Below, piece after piece: positions 7,056 to 14,854 of a DNA stretch of 64,000 bases. Source of the stretch: Streptacidiphilus sp. ASG 303 (lineage in GTDB: Bacteria; Actinomycetota; Actinomycetes; Streptomycetales; Streptomycetaceae); NCBI RefSeq assembly GCF_020991365.1, contig NZ_JAJLRA010000003.1:310001-374000 (forward strand), written 5' to 3'. The position numbers and the translations under genes are program-made. The notes under the pieces were generated by a model. It was not told the origin of the DNA and made no database searches. It saw nothing but the letters and a program-made list of their open reading frames with translations. Positions within the stretch are counted from its first letter, which is position 1. Each line of letters begins with the position of its first letter.

Positions 7056-10000
7056 TGACCAACGACCCGCCGCTCCGGGACACGGGCATCGAAGCATCCG
7101 GTGCCCGGTCGATCGCTGCCGGCAGCATCGTTAACGCCCACAGTGGCGACGTCATCAAGCTGCCCGCCGAGGTGCTGAACGCCGCCCGGGACGTCCAGGC
7201 ACCGCACGGGGCCAGCAACCTGCCCCCACTGGACCTGTGCCTGGGCCGTGACGACGACCTGGTCTGGCTGCGGAAGGCGCTGGCCTCGGACGGTGAGACG
7301 GCGATCACTCAGGCGCCGACGATCCACGGGCTGGGCGGGATCGGCAAGAGCACCCTGGCCCTGGCCTACGCCCACCGCCACCGCCGCAACTACAGCCTGG
7401 TCTGGTGGCTCACCGCCGACTCCCCCGCGAACATCGAGCAGTCCCTCGCCGACCTCGCCCTGCGCCTCTTCCCCGCCTGGGCCGAAAGAGCATCCGAGCA
7501 GGCCCGGGTCGCATGGGCCAAGTCCTGGCTGCAGTGGCACCCCGGCTGGCTCCTGATCTTCGACAACGTCGAAGACCCCAGCCACCTCGACCCCTACACC
7601 GGCGACCTCAGCGGCGGCCACCTGCTGGCCACCAGCCGCCGCGCCACCGGCTGGCCCCGCACCACCCCCACCCGCGCCCTCGGCACCCTGCCCCCCGACG
7701 ACGCCGCAGAGCTCCTGTGCACCCACGCCCTGGACGGCAACCCGCCAACCGCCCGCCAGCTCCACGACGCCCGCGCCCTGGCTGCCGACCTCGGCCACCT
7801 GCCGCTGGCCCTGGAGCAGGCCGGCGCCTACCTGCACCAGAACCCCACCATCGGCATTGACGCCTACCGCCGCCGGCTGTCCGTGAAACTGGACAAGGCC
7901 GCCGACGGCATCGACGCCGAACGCACCATCGCCCGCATCTGGACCCACACCCTGACGGCCCTCACCACCCGCAACCCGCTCGCCGTCATCGTCCTGCACA
8001 CCCTCGCCTGGCTAGCCCCCGACCACATCCCCCTCACCCTGCTCGACGGTCTCAGCCCCGACCCGGACGACCTCGGCGAGGCCCTCGGCGACCTCCACGC
8101 CTACAGCATGATCACCATCGCCCCCGGCGGCACCAGCATCAGCGTCCACCGCCTCGTCCAAACCGTCCTCCGCCACACCGCAACCACCGAAGACAACCGA
8201 CCGCCGGCAGGACGGGACGAGGCCGAGCAGGCCCTCGTACACGCCCTGACGGACCAGCCGACACCCGGCACCGGCCCCGCCCCGGAGTGGGACGCCCTGA
8301 TGCCCCACCTCATCGCACTCGCCACCACCACCCCGGATAGCCACCACTGCGATGCGACCACCGGTCTGTACGACACCGCTGCTCAATACCTCTACCGGCA
8401 GGGTCACGACGCCCGCACAATCCCACTACGAGAAGCCGCTCTCACCCAATGGGAGCAAACTCTCGGCGACACCCACCCCGACACCCTGACCAGCCGCGGC
8501 AACCTCGCCGGCGCCTACCAGACAGCGGGGAACCTGGCCCGCGCGATCCCTCTGCTGGAGACCACCCTCACGCAGTGCGAGGAGGTCCTCGGCGACACCC
8601 ACCCCGACACCCTGACCAGCCGCAACAACCTCGCCAGCGCCTGCCAGGACGCCGGCGACTACGCCCGCGCCATCCCCCTGCTGGAGACCACCCTCACCCA
8701 ATTCGAGGAGGTCCTCGGCGACACCCACCCCGACACCCTGACCAGCCGCAACAACCTCGCCAGCGCCTACCAGGACGCCGGCGACTACGCCCGCGCCATC
8801 CCCCTGCTGGAGACCACCCTCACCCAACGCGAGCAGGTCCTCGGCCACACCCACCCCTCCACCCTGGCCAGCCGCGGCAACCTCGCCGGTGCCTACCGGG
8901 CAGCGGGCGACCTGACCCGCGCCATCCCCCTGCTGGAGACCACCCTCACCCAACGCGAGCAGGTCCTCGGCCACACCCACCCCGACACCCTGACCAGCCG
9001 CAACAACCTCGCCTACGCCTACCAGGCAGCCGGCGACCTGACCCGCGCCATCCCCCTGCTGGAGACCACCCTCACCCAGTGCGAGCAGGTCCTCGGCCAC
9101 ACCCACCCCTCCACCCTGGCCAGCCGCGGCAACCTCGCCGGTGCCTACCGGGCAGCGGGCGACCTGGCCCGCGCGATCCCTCTGTTGGAGACCACCCTCA
9201 CCCAGTGCGAGGAGGTCCTCGGCGACACCCACCCCGACACCCTGACCAGCCGCAACAACCTCGCCTACGCCTACCAGGACGCCGGCGACCTGACCCGCGC
9301 CATCCCCCTGCTGGAGACCACCCTCACCCAATTCGAGGAGGTCCTCGGCCACACCCACCCCTCCACCCTGGCCAGCCGCGGCAACCTCGCCAGCGCCTAC
9401 CAGGACGCCGGCGACCTGACCCGCGCCATCCCCCTGCTGGAGACCACCCTCACCCAACGCGAGCAGGTCCTCGGCCACACCCACCCCTCCACCCTGACCA
9501 GCCGCGGCAACCTCGCCAGCGCCTACCAGGACGCCGGCGACCTGACCCGCGCCATCCCCCTGCTGGAGACCACCCTCACCCAACGCGAGGAGATCCTCGG
9601 CCACACCCACCCCTCCACCCTGACCAGCCGCGGCAACCTCGCCGTCGCGTACCGGGCAGCCGGCGACCTGACCCGCGCCATCCTCCTGTTTGAGACTGTC
9701 CTCGCCCAATGCGAGGAGATCCTCGGCCACACCCACCCCGACACCCTGACCAGCCGCGGCAACCTCGCCGGTGCCTACCGGGCAGCCGGCGACCTGACCC
9801 GCGCCATCCCCCTGCTGGAGACCACCCTCACCCAACGCGAGCAGGTCCTCGGCCACACCCACCCCGACACCCTGACCAGCCGCGGCAACCTCGCCAGCGC
9901 CTACCGGGCAGCCGGCGACCTGACCCGCGCCATCCCCCTGCTGGAGACCACCCTCACCCAGTGTGAGGAGATCCTCGGCCACACCCACCCGCGCACCCTG

Positions 10001-10183
10001 ACCACCCGCAACAACCTCGCCAGCGCCTACCGGGCAGCCGGCGACCTGACCCGCGCCATCCCCCTGTTCCAGACCGTCCTCACCCAGCACGAAGAGGTCC
10101 TCGGCCACACCCACCCGCGCACACAGAGAGTGCTTGCCAACCTGGTCAGCGCACGGAAGGCGCTCAAAGACGCGCAAGAGTGA
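7055..10183 (+). CDS. NB-ARC/TPR NLR-type STAND ATPase
   Basis: 1042 residues from GTG 7055, overlapping the upstream stop by one base; the open frame extends further but passes into the small gene's region. Order: N-terminal signalling motif at residues 12-32 (ASGARSIAAG, then SGD) shared with the upstream protein; NB-ARC ATPase with Walker A GLGGIGKST at ~91-100, Walker B LLIFDNVED at ~165 and a GHLPLALEQAG helical block; winged-helix region to ~400 ending in an SVHRLVQTVLR motif; one degenerate TPR; thirteen 42-residue kinesin-light-chain-type TPRs (472-1017); and a partial fourteenth. STAND ATPases of this type sense a ligand with the repeats, then oligomerise. A role in phage defence or regulated cell death as AICE cargo is inferred. 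No other effector domain is fused, so output probably goes through the neighbouring small protein. Confidence 0.9.
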   Translation: MTNDPPLRDTGIEASGARSIAAGSIVNAHSGDVIKLPAEVLNAARDVQAPHGASNLPPLDLCLGRDDDLVWLRKALASDGETAITQAPTIHGLGGIGKSTLALAYAHRHRRNYSLVWWLTADSPANIEQSLADLALRLFPAWAERASEQARVAWAKSWLQWHPGWLLIFDNVEDPSHLDPYTGDLSGGHLLATSRRATGWPRTTPTRALGTLPPDDAAELLCTHALDGNPPTARQLHDARALAADLGHLPLALEQAGAYLHQNPTIGIDAYRRRLSVKLDKAADGIDAERTIARIWTHTLTALTTRNPLAVIVLHTLAWLAPDHIPLTLLDGLSPDPDDLGEALGDLHAYSMITIAPGGTSISVHRLVQTVLRHTATTEDNRPPAGRDEAEQALVHALTDQPTPGTGPAPEWDALMPHLIALATTTPDSHHCDATTGLYDTAAQYLYRQGHDARTIPLREAALTQWEQTLGDTHPDTLTSRGNLAGAYQTAGNLARAIPLLETTLTQCEEVLGDTHPDTLTSRNNLASACQDAGDYARAIPLLETTLTQFEEVLGDTHPDTLTSRNNLASAYQDAGDYARAIPLLETTLTQREQVLGHTHPSTLASRGNLAGAYRAAGDLTRAIPLLETTLTQREQVLGHTHPDTLTSRNNLAYAYQAAGDLTRAIPLLETTLTQCEQVLGHTHPSTLASRGNLAGAYRAAGDLARAIPLLETTLTQCEEVLGDTHPDTLTSRNNLAYAYQDAGDLTRAIPLLETTLTQFEEVLGHTHPSTLASRGNLASAYQDAGDLTRAIPLLETTLTQREQVLGHTHPSTLTSRGNLASAYQDAGDLTRAIPLLETTLTQREEILGHTHPSTLTSRGNLAVAYRAAGDLTRAILLFETVLAQCEEILGHTHPDTLTSRGNLAGAYRAAGDLTRAIPLLETTLTQREQVLGHTHPDTLTSRGNLASAYRAAGDLTRAIPLLETTLTQCEEILGHTHPRTLTTRNNLASAYRAAGDLTRAIPLFQTVLTQHEEVLGHTHPRTQRVLANLVSARKALKDAQE
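8468..10105 (+). repeat. Thirteen near-identical 126-bp TPR-coding repeats
   Basis: Thirteen direct units of exactly 126 bp are present, each encoding a 42-residue TPR of the pattern HTHPxTLTSRxNLAxAYxxAG...RAIPLLETTLTQxE. Variation is limited to a few codons, and several variant blocks recur in combination: DTHP or HTHP, GNLAGAYRAAG or NNLASAYQDAG, and REQVLG, CEEVLG or FEEVLG. Similarity at DNA level implies recent duplication and recombination between units. Confidence 0.95.
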
Positions 10184-10651
10184 GGCGGACGACTCCGGTT
10201 GACCCGCAGCGTTACAGGCCGCTTACCGATCTCTCGTGCAGCGTGCCCCGACCTGCAACTACGTCTCGCGTGGCGCGCGGTTCCAGCGACGGTCCGCACC
10301 TGGTCCGGATCATGGTTTGCGCTTGACACTTGCATCCATCACCCTATGTGCCGCGCCTGCGACCGCAGGAAAGCGGGAAGTAGGTCCGCTCATGGAGCAC
10401 CCCCGGCCAGCCCGTCAGCCACCTAGACCGTTGCAATGCTTCCGTTATGCACGTCGGCGCATCATGGCTGAACGCGCCCTCAACTCAGTAGGTTGCTGCC
10501 AGAACCCGACACGGCCTGCAACCGTTGTACAGGTGACCGTTCCGGCTCGCCAACGACACCTCACAGGATCCGCGACATAGCACTTGTCTACATCAACCGA
10601 ATATAGAAAAATAACCAGAACGAGACGCCCCTCAACGGAAGGGAGGCATTT
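10184..10651. other. Non-coding region at a GC drop
   Basis: I find no supportable gene here; short frames lack codon structure and Shine-Dalgarno sites. Base composition changes within it, becoming much AT-richer from about 10570 (for example gaatatagaaaaataacc), where the promoter of the next gene must lie. It marks the join between the NLR module and the AT-richer cassette. Confidence 0.6.
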
Positions 10652-11452
10652 GTGCCAAAGCAACAATTCGCCCGAGAAGCTGACATGCTATCCCAAATCG
10701 CCGATCACGCTCGCTACTTGCTACAGCAGTCGGGCGATGTCAATACGTTTTTCGAGGTTCAGGCACCTGCAGGCATCCCCGATGTAGTGCTCGTCCAGTT
10801 CAACCAGAGCGAAGTAGCAAAGCGCTATAAATTGGGGCTAGAGCCCGTTCTGGATCTACCCAGCATGTCAGCTCTAATTACCCTGCAAACCCTATCCAGA
10901 AAATATGACAGAACAGGAGATGGATTTAAGACATCTCAGATTTCTTCCCTCTCTGGAGTTAGTCCGGGGCACTTGTCTTCTTCAGTTCTGCCCAAATTGG
11001 CACATGGGGGGCACCTGGAGCGCGTTAAGCGCGGATACTGGACAGTTACCTATTCTAATAGGAGCCTAGCCCGCAAGATTGTTACAGTTGAGGCAAAAAT
11101 TCGCGACTGGCGCAGTGGATATTCGCAAACGCTTAGACATAGAATTTCCGCCGACCAAGCGTGGCTAGTCCTGGATTCCGGCTTTGCCAATCCGGCGCTA
11201 GCACATTCCGATTGGTTCCGGCAAGGGAGAATCGGCCTTGCCACATTGCATGAAGATCACGGATTGCGGCCTAAGGTAACACCTCCACAAAGGATAGATG
11301 TCTCGGCTGCTTATAGGGAACTACTTGCCGAGCGGGCGTTCCTGCTTCACCGTACCGGCCAAGTTAGTGGACCAGTGCAGCATGTATTCGGAGCTCACCT
11401 GACTACTACTACAGGATCTGACCCCAGACTGGTAGGTGCCTCGGAACGTTAG
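10652..11452 (+). CDS. Putative PD-(D/E)XK-fold protein with inserted winged helix
   Basis: 266 residues from GTG 10652, with GGAAGGGAGG 6 nt upstream. A nuclease-like signature is split: E35 in FFEVQAP and P43-D44 in GIPDVVLVQF, then a winged-helix-like segment at ~72-135 (a helix ending TSQISSLSGVSPGHLSSSVL and a wing VKRGYWTVTY), then E147-A-K149 in VTVEAKIRDW with a downstream Gln (SGYSQT). The arrangement GxPD...(E)xK...Q is typical of the PD-(D/E)XK superfamily, and the E-A-K-x-x-D-W pattern recurs in uncharacterised members I have seen. Cleavage activity is inferred only. Codons are AT-richer than the AICE backbone. Its 3' end overlaps the convergent neighbour by 44 bp, which is unusual. 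Confidence 0.6.
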   Translation: MPKQQFAREADMLSQIADHARYLLQQSGDVNTFFEVQAPAGIPDVVLVQFNQSEVAKRYKLGLEPVLDLPSMSALITLQTLSRKYDRTGDGFKTSQISSLSGVSPGHLSSSVLPKLAHGGHLERVKRGYWTVTYSNRSLARKIVTVEAKIRDWRSGYSQTLRHRISADQAWLVLDSGFANPALAHSDWFRQGRIGLATLHEDHGLRPKVTPPQRIDVSAAYRELLAERAFLLHRTGQVSGPVQHVFGAHLTTTTGSDPRLVGASER

Positions 11453-12797
11453 CCTGTGCAAGCGGCCGGCCCTCCGTGAACCGTACCGCCGCATCGACGA
11501 TCCTCCGCACGGCTCCGTATCTACCGCCGCGTTTTGAATCCCTTGCCACAGCGGCCGTTAGCGATCCCATGCTGTGCAGATGATGGAAAGCTGCCAACTC
11601 GTGAGACCAGATAGCACCGGATTCCAGAGCTGGGCAGTACGGACAGCTACAGTCAACGTACCCATCGCCCTTTGCGAGAGACCTATGAACGCTGCTCTCA
11701 ACAGTATGTATGAGCTGACTTTCAAAGTATCGCTCGACTTGCGTTCTGCCTGGGGCACTTCGACGAAACACATACTCAGCGAAAGATTGATCACTGCCGC
11801 TAACGCCGATCCCGAAGCCAGTCGCACCGAAGGCCAGGCAAAGCCACCCGGTAAGCCCTGTTTGAGGAAGCAACAACCTGCGATCCTCGTCCAGGCACAG
11901 GTTAGAAAGCTTCTTGAGCCCGCGGAGCAGCGATAGGTCCTCTGTCGGAGTGAAAACTCGTGACTGCTCCCATTGCACTCGCACATAGAGAGTGTCGAAT
12001 TGGTCCTGGTCGACTATTTGGTCTAGAAGCCTGGTCCGCAGAGGCTCACTGGACAGCCAGCGAGCTGGCACGGTGAGGTTCAGGGCGAGCCTCTCTCCTC
12101 CGTTGAGGAGTGAAAGAGCCTGGTCTGCCTCCGCGCAGACAGCATCCAGTGATTCCTGTGGCTTGTCTGGATTCAGTGCTCTACCTGGCGTAAGAAGCAG
12201 ATTAGCTCCAGAGATCCTTTGAGCATCCAAAACACGTGAAACCCAGTCGTCCGCTTCAGGTTCGGACAAATATTTTCCATACTGGAAGGCGCGCAGAGAA
12301 ATTGGCTCCTGTGACAGGCGAAGAATCTGGGAGTCAAGCAGGTAACAGGCGGGGTCAGCAATCTTCAATGCGGCCGCAGAAGCTTGCTCAAAGAAAGTTT
12401 GGTGAGACTTTGTAGTGGCGCTGGAAATACGCGCGATTGCAGCCAGAGAGGCATGCTGTCCGTACGAGGTGTGCAGGTGAGCGAGGAGCCTCGGAATGGA
12501 CTTAGAGTACAAACGTCCTCGGTGCACCATGTATATGGGCGCGTCACCATCTAGCGCCTCATCCCTGCTCTTCAGCGCCCCGACGGAAGGCGCATTAACT
12601 TTCTTCGCACCAGTCGGCGGCTTCTCAAGAACGCTACCGGCTCCAACCCCACTCAGAATCAGGAAACCCTCTCCCGAAGGCAGAGAAACGAACTCTTTTT
12701 CGTCGCCTAGATATGACCCCGGATCACGACTCTCCACTTCGCCTGAAGACCAGTCGAGGTCATCTTCCGAGAACCAGTCAGGCTCTTCTCCGTGCAC
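11409..12797 (-). CDS. Unknown protein with TGT-like zinc motif
   Basis: 462 residues from GTG 12797 (GGGGGA upstream). The first ~85 residues are acidic and low in structure. From ~90 on, alternating strands and helices suggest an alpha/beta barrel: LLLTPGRAL, LALNLTVPARWL, LYVRVQW, then GATGFGIGVSG. Near the C-terminus is C383-x-C385-x2-C388 (CSCPYC) followed by His residues at 399, 405, 406 and 408 (LAAFHHLHSMG). tRNA-guanine transglycosylases and DpdA-type DNA transglycosylases carry a CxCxxC...H zinc site near the end of a TIM barrel, so distant kinship is plausible but unproven; the usual catalytic Asp contexts are not clear. It starts 8 bp after the kinase stop (same strand), so the two form an operon. 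I do not recognise the family. Confidence 0.7.
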   Translation of the reverse strand: MHGEEPDWFSEDDLDWSSGEVESRDPGSYLGDEKEFVSLPSGEGFLILSGVGAGSVLEKPPTGAKKVNAPSVGALKSRDEALDGDAPIYMVHRGRLYSKSIPRLLAHLHTSYGQHASLAAIARISSATTKSHQTFFEQASAAALKIADPACYLLDSQILRLSQEPISLRAFQYGKYLSEPEADDWVSRVLDAQRISGANLLLTPGRALNPDKPQESLDAVCAEADQALSLLNGGERLALNLTVPARWLSSEPLRTRLLDQIVDQDQFDTLYVRVQWEQSRVFTPTEDLSLLRGLKKLSNLCLDEDRRLLLPQTGLTGWLCLAFGATGFGIGVSGSDQSFAEYVFRRSAPGRTQVERYFESQLIHTVESSVHRSLAKGDGYVDCSCPYCPALESGAIWSHELAAFHHLHSMGSLTAAVARDSKRGGRYGAVRRIVDAAVRFTEGRPLAQANVPRHLPVWGQIL

Positions 12798-12805
12798 TAG
12801 TCCCC

Positions 12806-13633
12806 CTAGCGTTTATCGCCCAGTCGCGAAAGGTTGCTGTTAGAGCTGCCACGCTCGTGCTCTGCTACGGAAGTGAGGCGATCGAGCACACCACGGATAT
12901 GTGATGGGCAATCGGTAGGCAACGGGATGGGGCCCTTGGCCAGCCGATCCATTGCCTCATCTATAGTGAATGCCTGGCCAGGCTCGTAAAACGGGTGCCG
13001 GCCGCAGATCATTTCCCTAACTGTCACGCCGATCGCCCACAGGTCTGCGGATTTTCGAGCCCTCATACCCTGAAGTTGCTCAGGAGCCATATATGGATAA
13101 GTTCCTATGTGGCCGGGGTAGACGGTGATTGTAGATGAATCCAGCTGTTTAGCTAGACCAAGATCCAGCAGCACTGGACTATTCCAGTCCCCCCCACGGA
13201 GAACAATATTCCCAGGCTTGATATCCCGATGAATAGTAGAGGCTTTGTGCAGCGCCTGCGCGCCAATCAGCAGACCTTTTAGCAGAGGCTCAATTGAGTT
13301 CATCGGAACACGCTGGTTCTGCTGCCTCTTACGCTCAAGGTCACCCCCGCTGATGTACTCAAATCGGAGAGCCGGCCTAACCGTTCCGCCCAGATTGAGC
13401 TCCAAGGTTCCCTTGAAGGAAACTACAAAGGGAGAGTCTACGCGCCGGAGTCCTTCGACTTCTCGTTCTATACGGGCTCGCGGATAGTCATCCTTGCAGA
13501 TTACTTTGATTGCCTCATTTGCAACCCGCCAAGTGTCACCAAAGGTACCCGCGCCTAGGAATGTTGCCTGACACCCTAGTGCTTTACTTACCTCGTCGGC
13601 TGAAAATCTGGGCTGTGCGCTTCCGTCGGACAT
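12806..13633 (-). CDS. Ser/Thr protein kinase (soluble, AICE cargo)
   Basis: 275 residues from ATG 13633; a TTG at 13654 would add seven. The kinase domain fills the protein: glycine loop GAGTFGDTW at ~27-35, catalytic Lys in AIKVICK at ~43, HRDIKPGN loop at ~137, DLG in place of DFG (LLDLGLAK), activation-segment end GTYPYMAPEQ and the WAIGVTVREMICG helix. There is no PASTA or transmembrane segment, so unlike housekeeping Pkn proteins it is cytosolic. It is followed after 8 bp by the zinc-motif protein, suggesting that protein is its substrate or partner. Cargo-borne soluble kinases often belong to defence systems (e.g. Stk2); that role here is inferred. Codon use is AT-richer than the surroundings. 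Confidence 0.88.
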   Translation of the reverse strand: MSDGSAQPRFSADEVSKALGCQATFLGAGTFGDTWRVANEAIKVICKDDYPRARIEREVEGLRRVDSPFVVSFKGTLELNLGGTVRPALRFEYISGGDLERKRQQNQRVPMNSIEPLLKGLLIGAQALHKASTIHRDIKPGNIVLRGGDWNSPVLLDLGLAKQLDSSTITVYPGHIGTYPYMAPEQLQGMRARKSADLWAIGVTVREMICGRHPFYEPGQAFTIDEAMDRLAKGPIPLPTDCPSHIRGVLDRLTSVAEHERGSSNSNLSRLGDKR

Positions 13634-14131
13634 GGCGTGGTCTCGCTCCAACAAGAGTCGGATCTCGACTGGTCAATGTACAGACCTTCACGCCACCTTG
13701 ACAGCACTCCTGCGCAAGTTGACCGCCTCAGGTGATGATAAATTTTCCACATTTAAGACAAAGTTACACTTTTCATCCAGCCTGGTCTAGTCCAATGGAG
13801 CTTTCAACGATCGAACCGCTTGTAAGGCGAACAGGGCGGTGTCCAGCATCGGCTGGCAAGCTGGGCTGGGTGCGCCGCCGCGGGAGCCTCGAAAGGTGGC
13901 GAGGGCTATGCGGAGGCTTTCGCGGCCATCAACCGCTTGCACCTGATCCACGCCCCAGCCACCCGTCGGCCTGCCCTCATCCTCCCGCCTTGTGGCACGG
14001 AGCGGGCCGTCGCCGGAGCGGGATGCAGGCAGGAGCGACGGCGAACGGCGCCGCGCGGCGCCAGTGCCAGCGAAGTGAGCCTCGAACCCGTGGAGGAGGT
14101 TGTTACACCTTGGCGGATCCAGTATCACGAG
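13634..14131. other. Intergenic region upstream of kinase operon
   Basis: No gene is supported. The kinase-proximal part (13720-13785) is AT-rich (gataaattttccacatttaag) and probably contains the kinase promoter. The part from about 13800 to 14131 returns to high GC and may be debris of an older gene, but no recognisable protein motif is present. Confidence 0.5.
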
Positions 14132-14854
14132 CTAGTGGTCTACGGATGCTCCACTTACCCGACCTCCCGGAAGGGTCAACGCGTTCGCGAGAGTGTCCAT
14201 GCATGTGATGACAGCTGTGGCTCCGGCTGTCGTCAGGGCGGAGCGCTTGCCAGGCTTATTCGCAAAGCCGACGACAGCCATGCCAGCCGCCTTGGCCGCT
14301 TGAACATCGGTCACTGAGTCGCCCACGAGGACTGCGCTCCTGGGATCCGTGTCGAGTGAGGTTGCTGCGACTAGCAGTGGGTGTGGTGACGGTTTCATCA
14401 GGCTTGGCGCTAGGACCGGCCGACCGACGACCTCATGCACTAGCCACACCAAGCCATGCAGAGCCAGGAACGCGTTAACGCACTCGGCCGAGTTGTTGCT
14501 GACAACAGCGACCCTGCGGCCTGTGGAGTACGCAGCCGTCAGAGACCGGACAGCTCCAGCGACAGGAGGGCCAGCAACTGCGACGGCCGCCACTTCGGCT
14601 GCGGTCAGTGCGCCTTCAACGACCTTTAGGAGGCCTTCACCGCCAGCCTCCGAGATACGATGCACTTCCATGGGGTCATCGGTCGCCTCTGCGTCATGGG
14701 CGAGCTCTGGAGCTTGCCGCGCGACGATACCTGCAAGCTCTTTTGCCACCTCGGGTGCTGGCGCCCCTGCAAAGACGTCGCAGATGGGGCCGTCGAAGTC
14801 GAACAGGACTGCGTCGGTTGCTTCGACCAAGGCAGTAAGCGCTTCAGTGGCCAT
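14132..14854 (-). CDS. HAD-superfamily hydrolase
   Basis: 240 residues from ATG 14854. All four HAD motifs are present: DFDGPICDVF at ~19 (nucleophile Asp plus the general acid Asp two residues on), VVSNNS at ~115, a Lys in SLMKPSPHPLL at ~151, and LVGDSVTD at ~173. The cap insert between motifs I and II is of the C1 phosphoglycolate-phosphatase size. It probably dephosphorylates a small metabolite; the substrate cannot be told. It overlaps the GntR gene by 11 bp and is co-transcribed after it. GntR-HAD pairs recur at this position in Streptomyces AICEs, so it may belong to element control. Confidence 0.88.
   Translation of the reverse strand: MATEALTALVEATDAVLFDFDGPICDVFAGAPAPEVAKELAGIVARQAPELAHDAEATDDPMEVHRISEAGGEGLLKVVEGALTAAEVAAVAVAGPPVAGAVRSLTAAYSTGRRVAVVSNNSAECVNAFLALHGLVWLVHEVVGRPVLAPSLMKPSPHPLLVAATSLDTDPRSAVLVGDSVTDVQAAKAAGMAVVGFANKPGKRSALTTAGATAVITCMDTLANALTLPGGRVSGASVDH

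Noticed and set aside
8468-10105. Regular 126-bp repeats as a possible CRISPR array or non-coding satellite
   Set aside because: The units are contiguous, have no unique spacers, keep the reading frame and encode 42-residue TPRs.
8426-10177. Minus-strand repetitive open frame of 583 codons
   Set aside because: It mirrors the TPR repeats of the NB-ARC gene on the other strand; no start site and no recognisable domain.
10199-10580. Two short plus-strand frames after the NLR gene
   Set aside because: No Shine-Dalgarno, poor codon bias and no similarity that I recognise.
13732-14208. Possible gene or transposase fragment upstream of the HAD gene
   Set aside because: Frames on both strands lack ribosome sites and any family motif; the 3' end overlaps the HAD gene.
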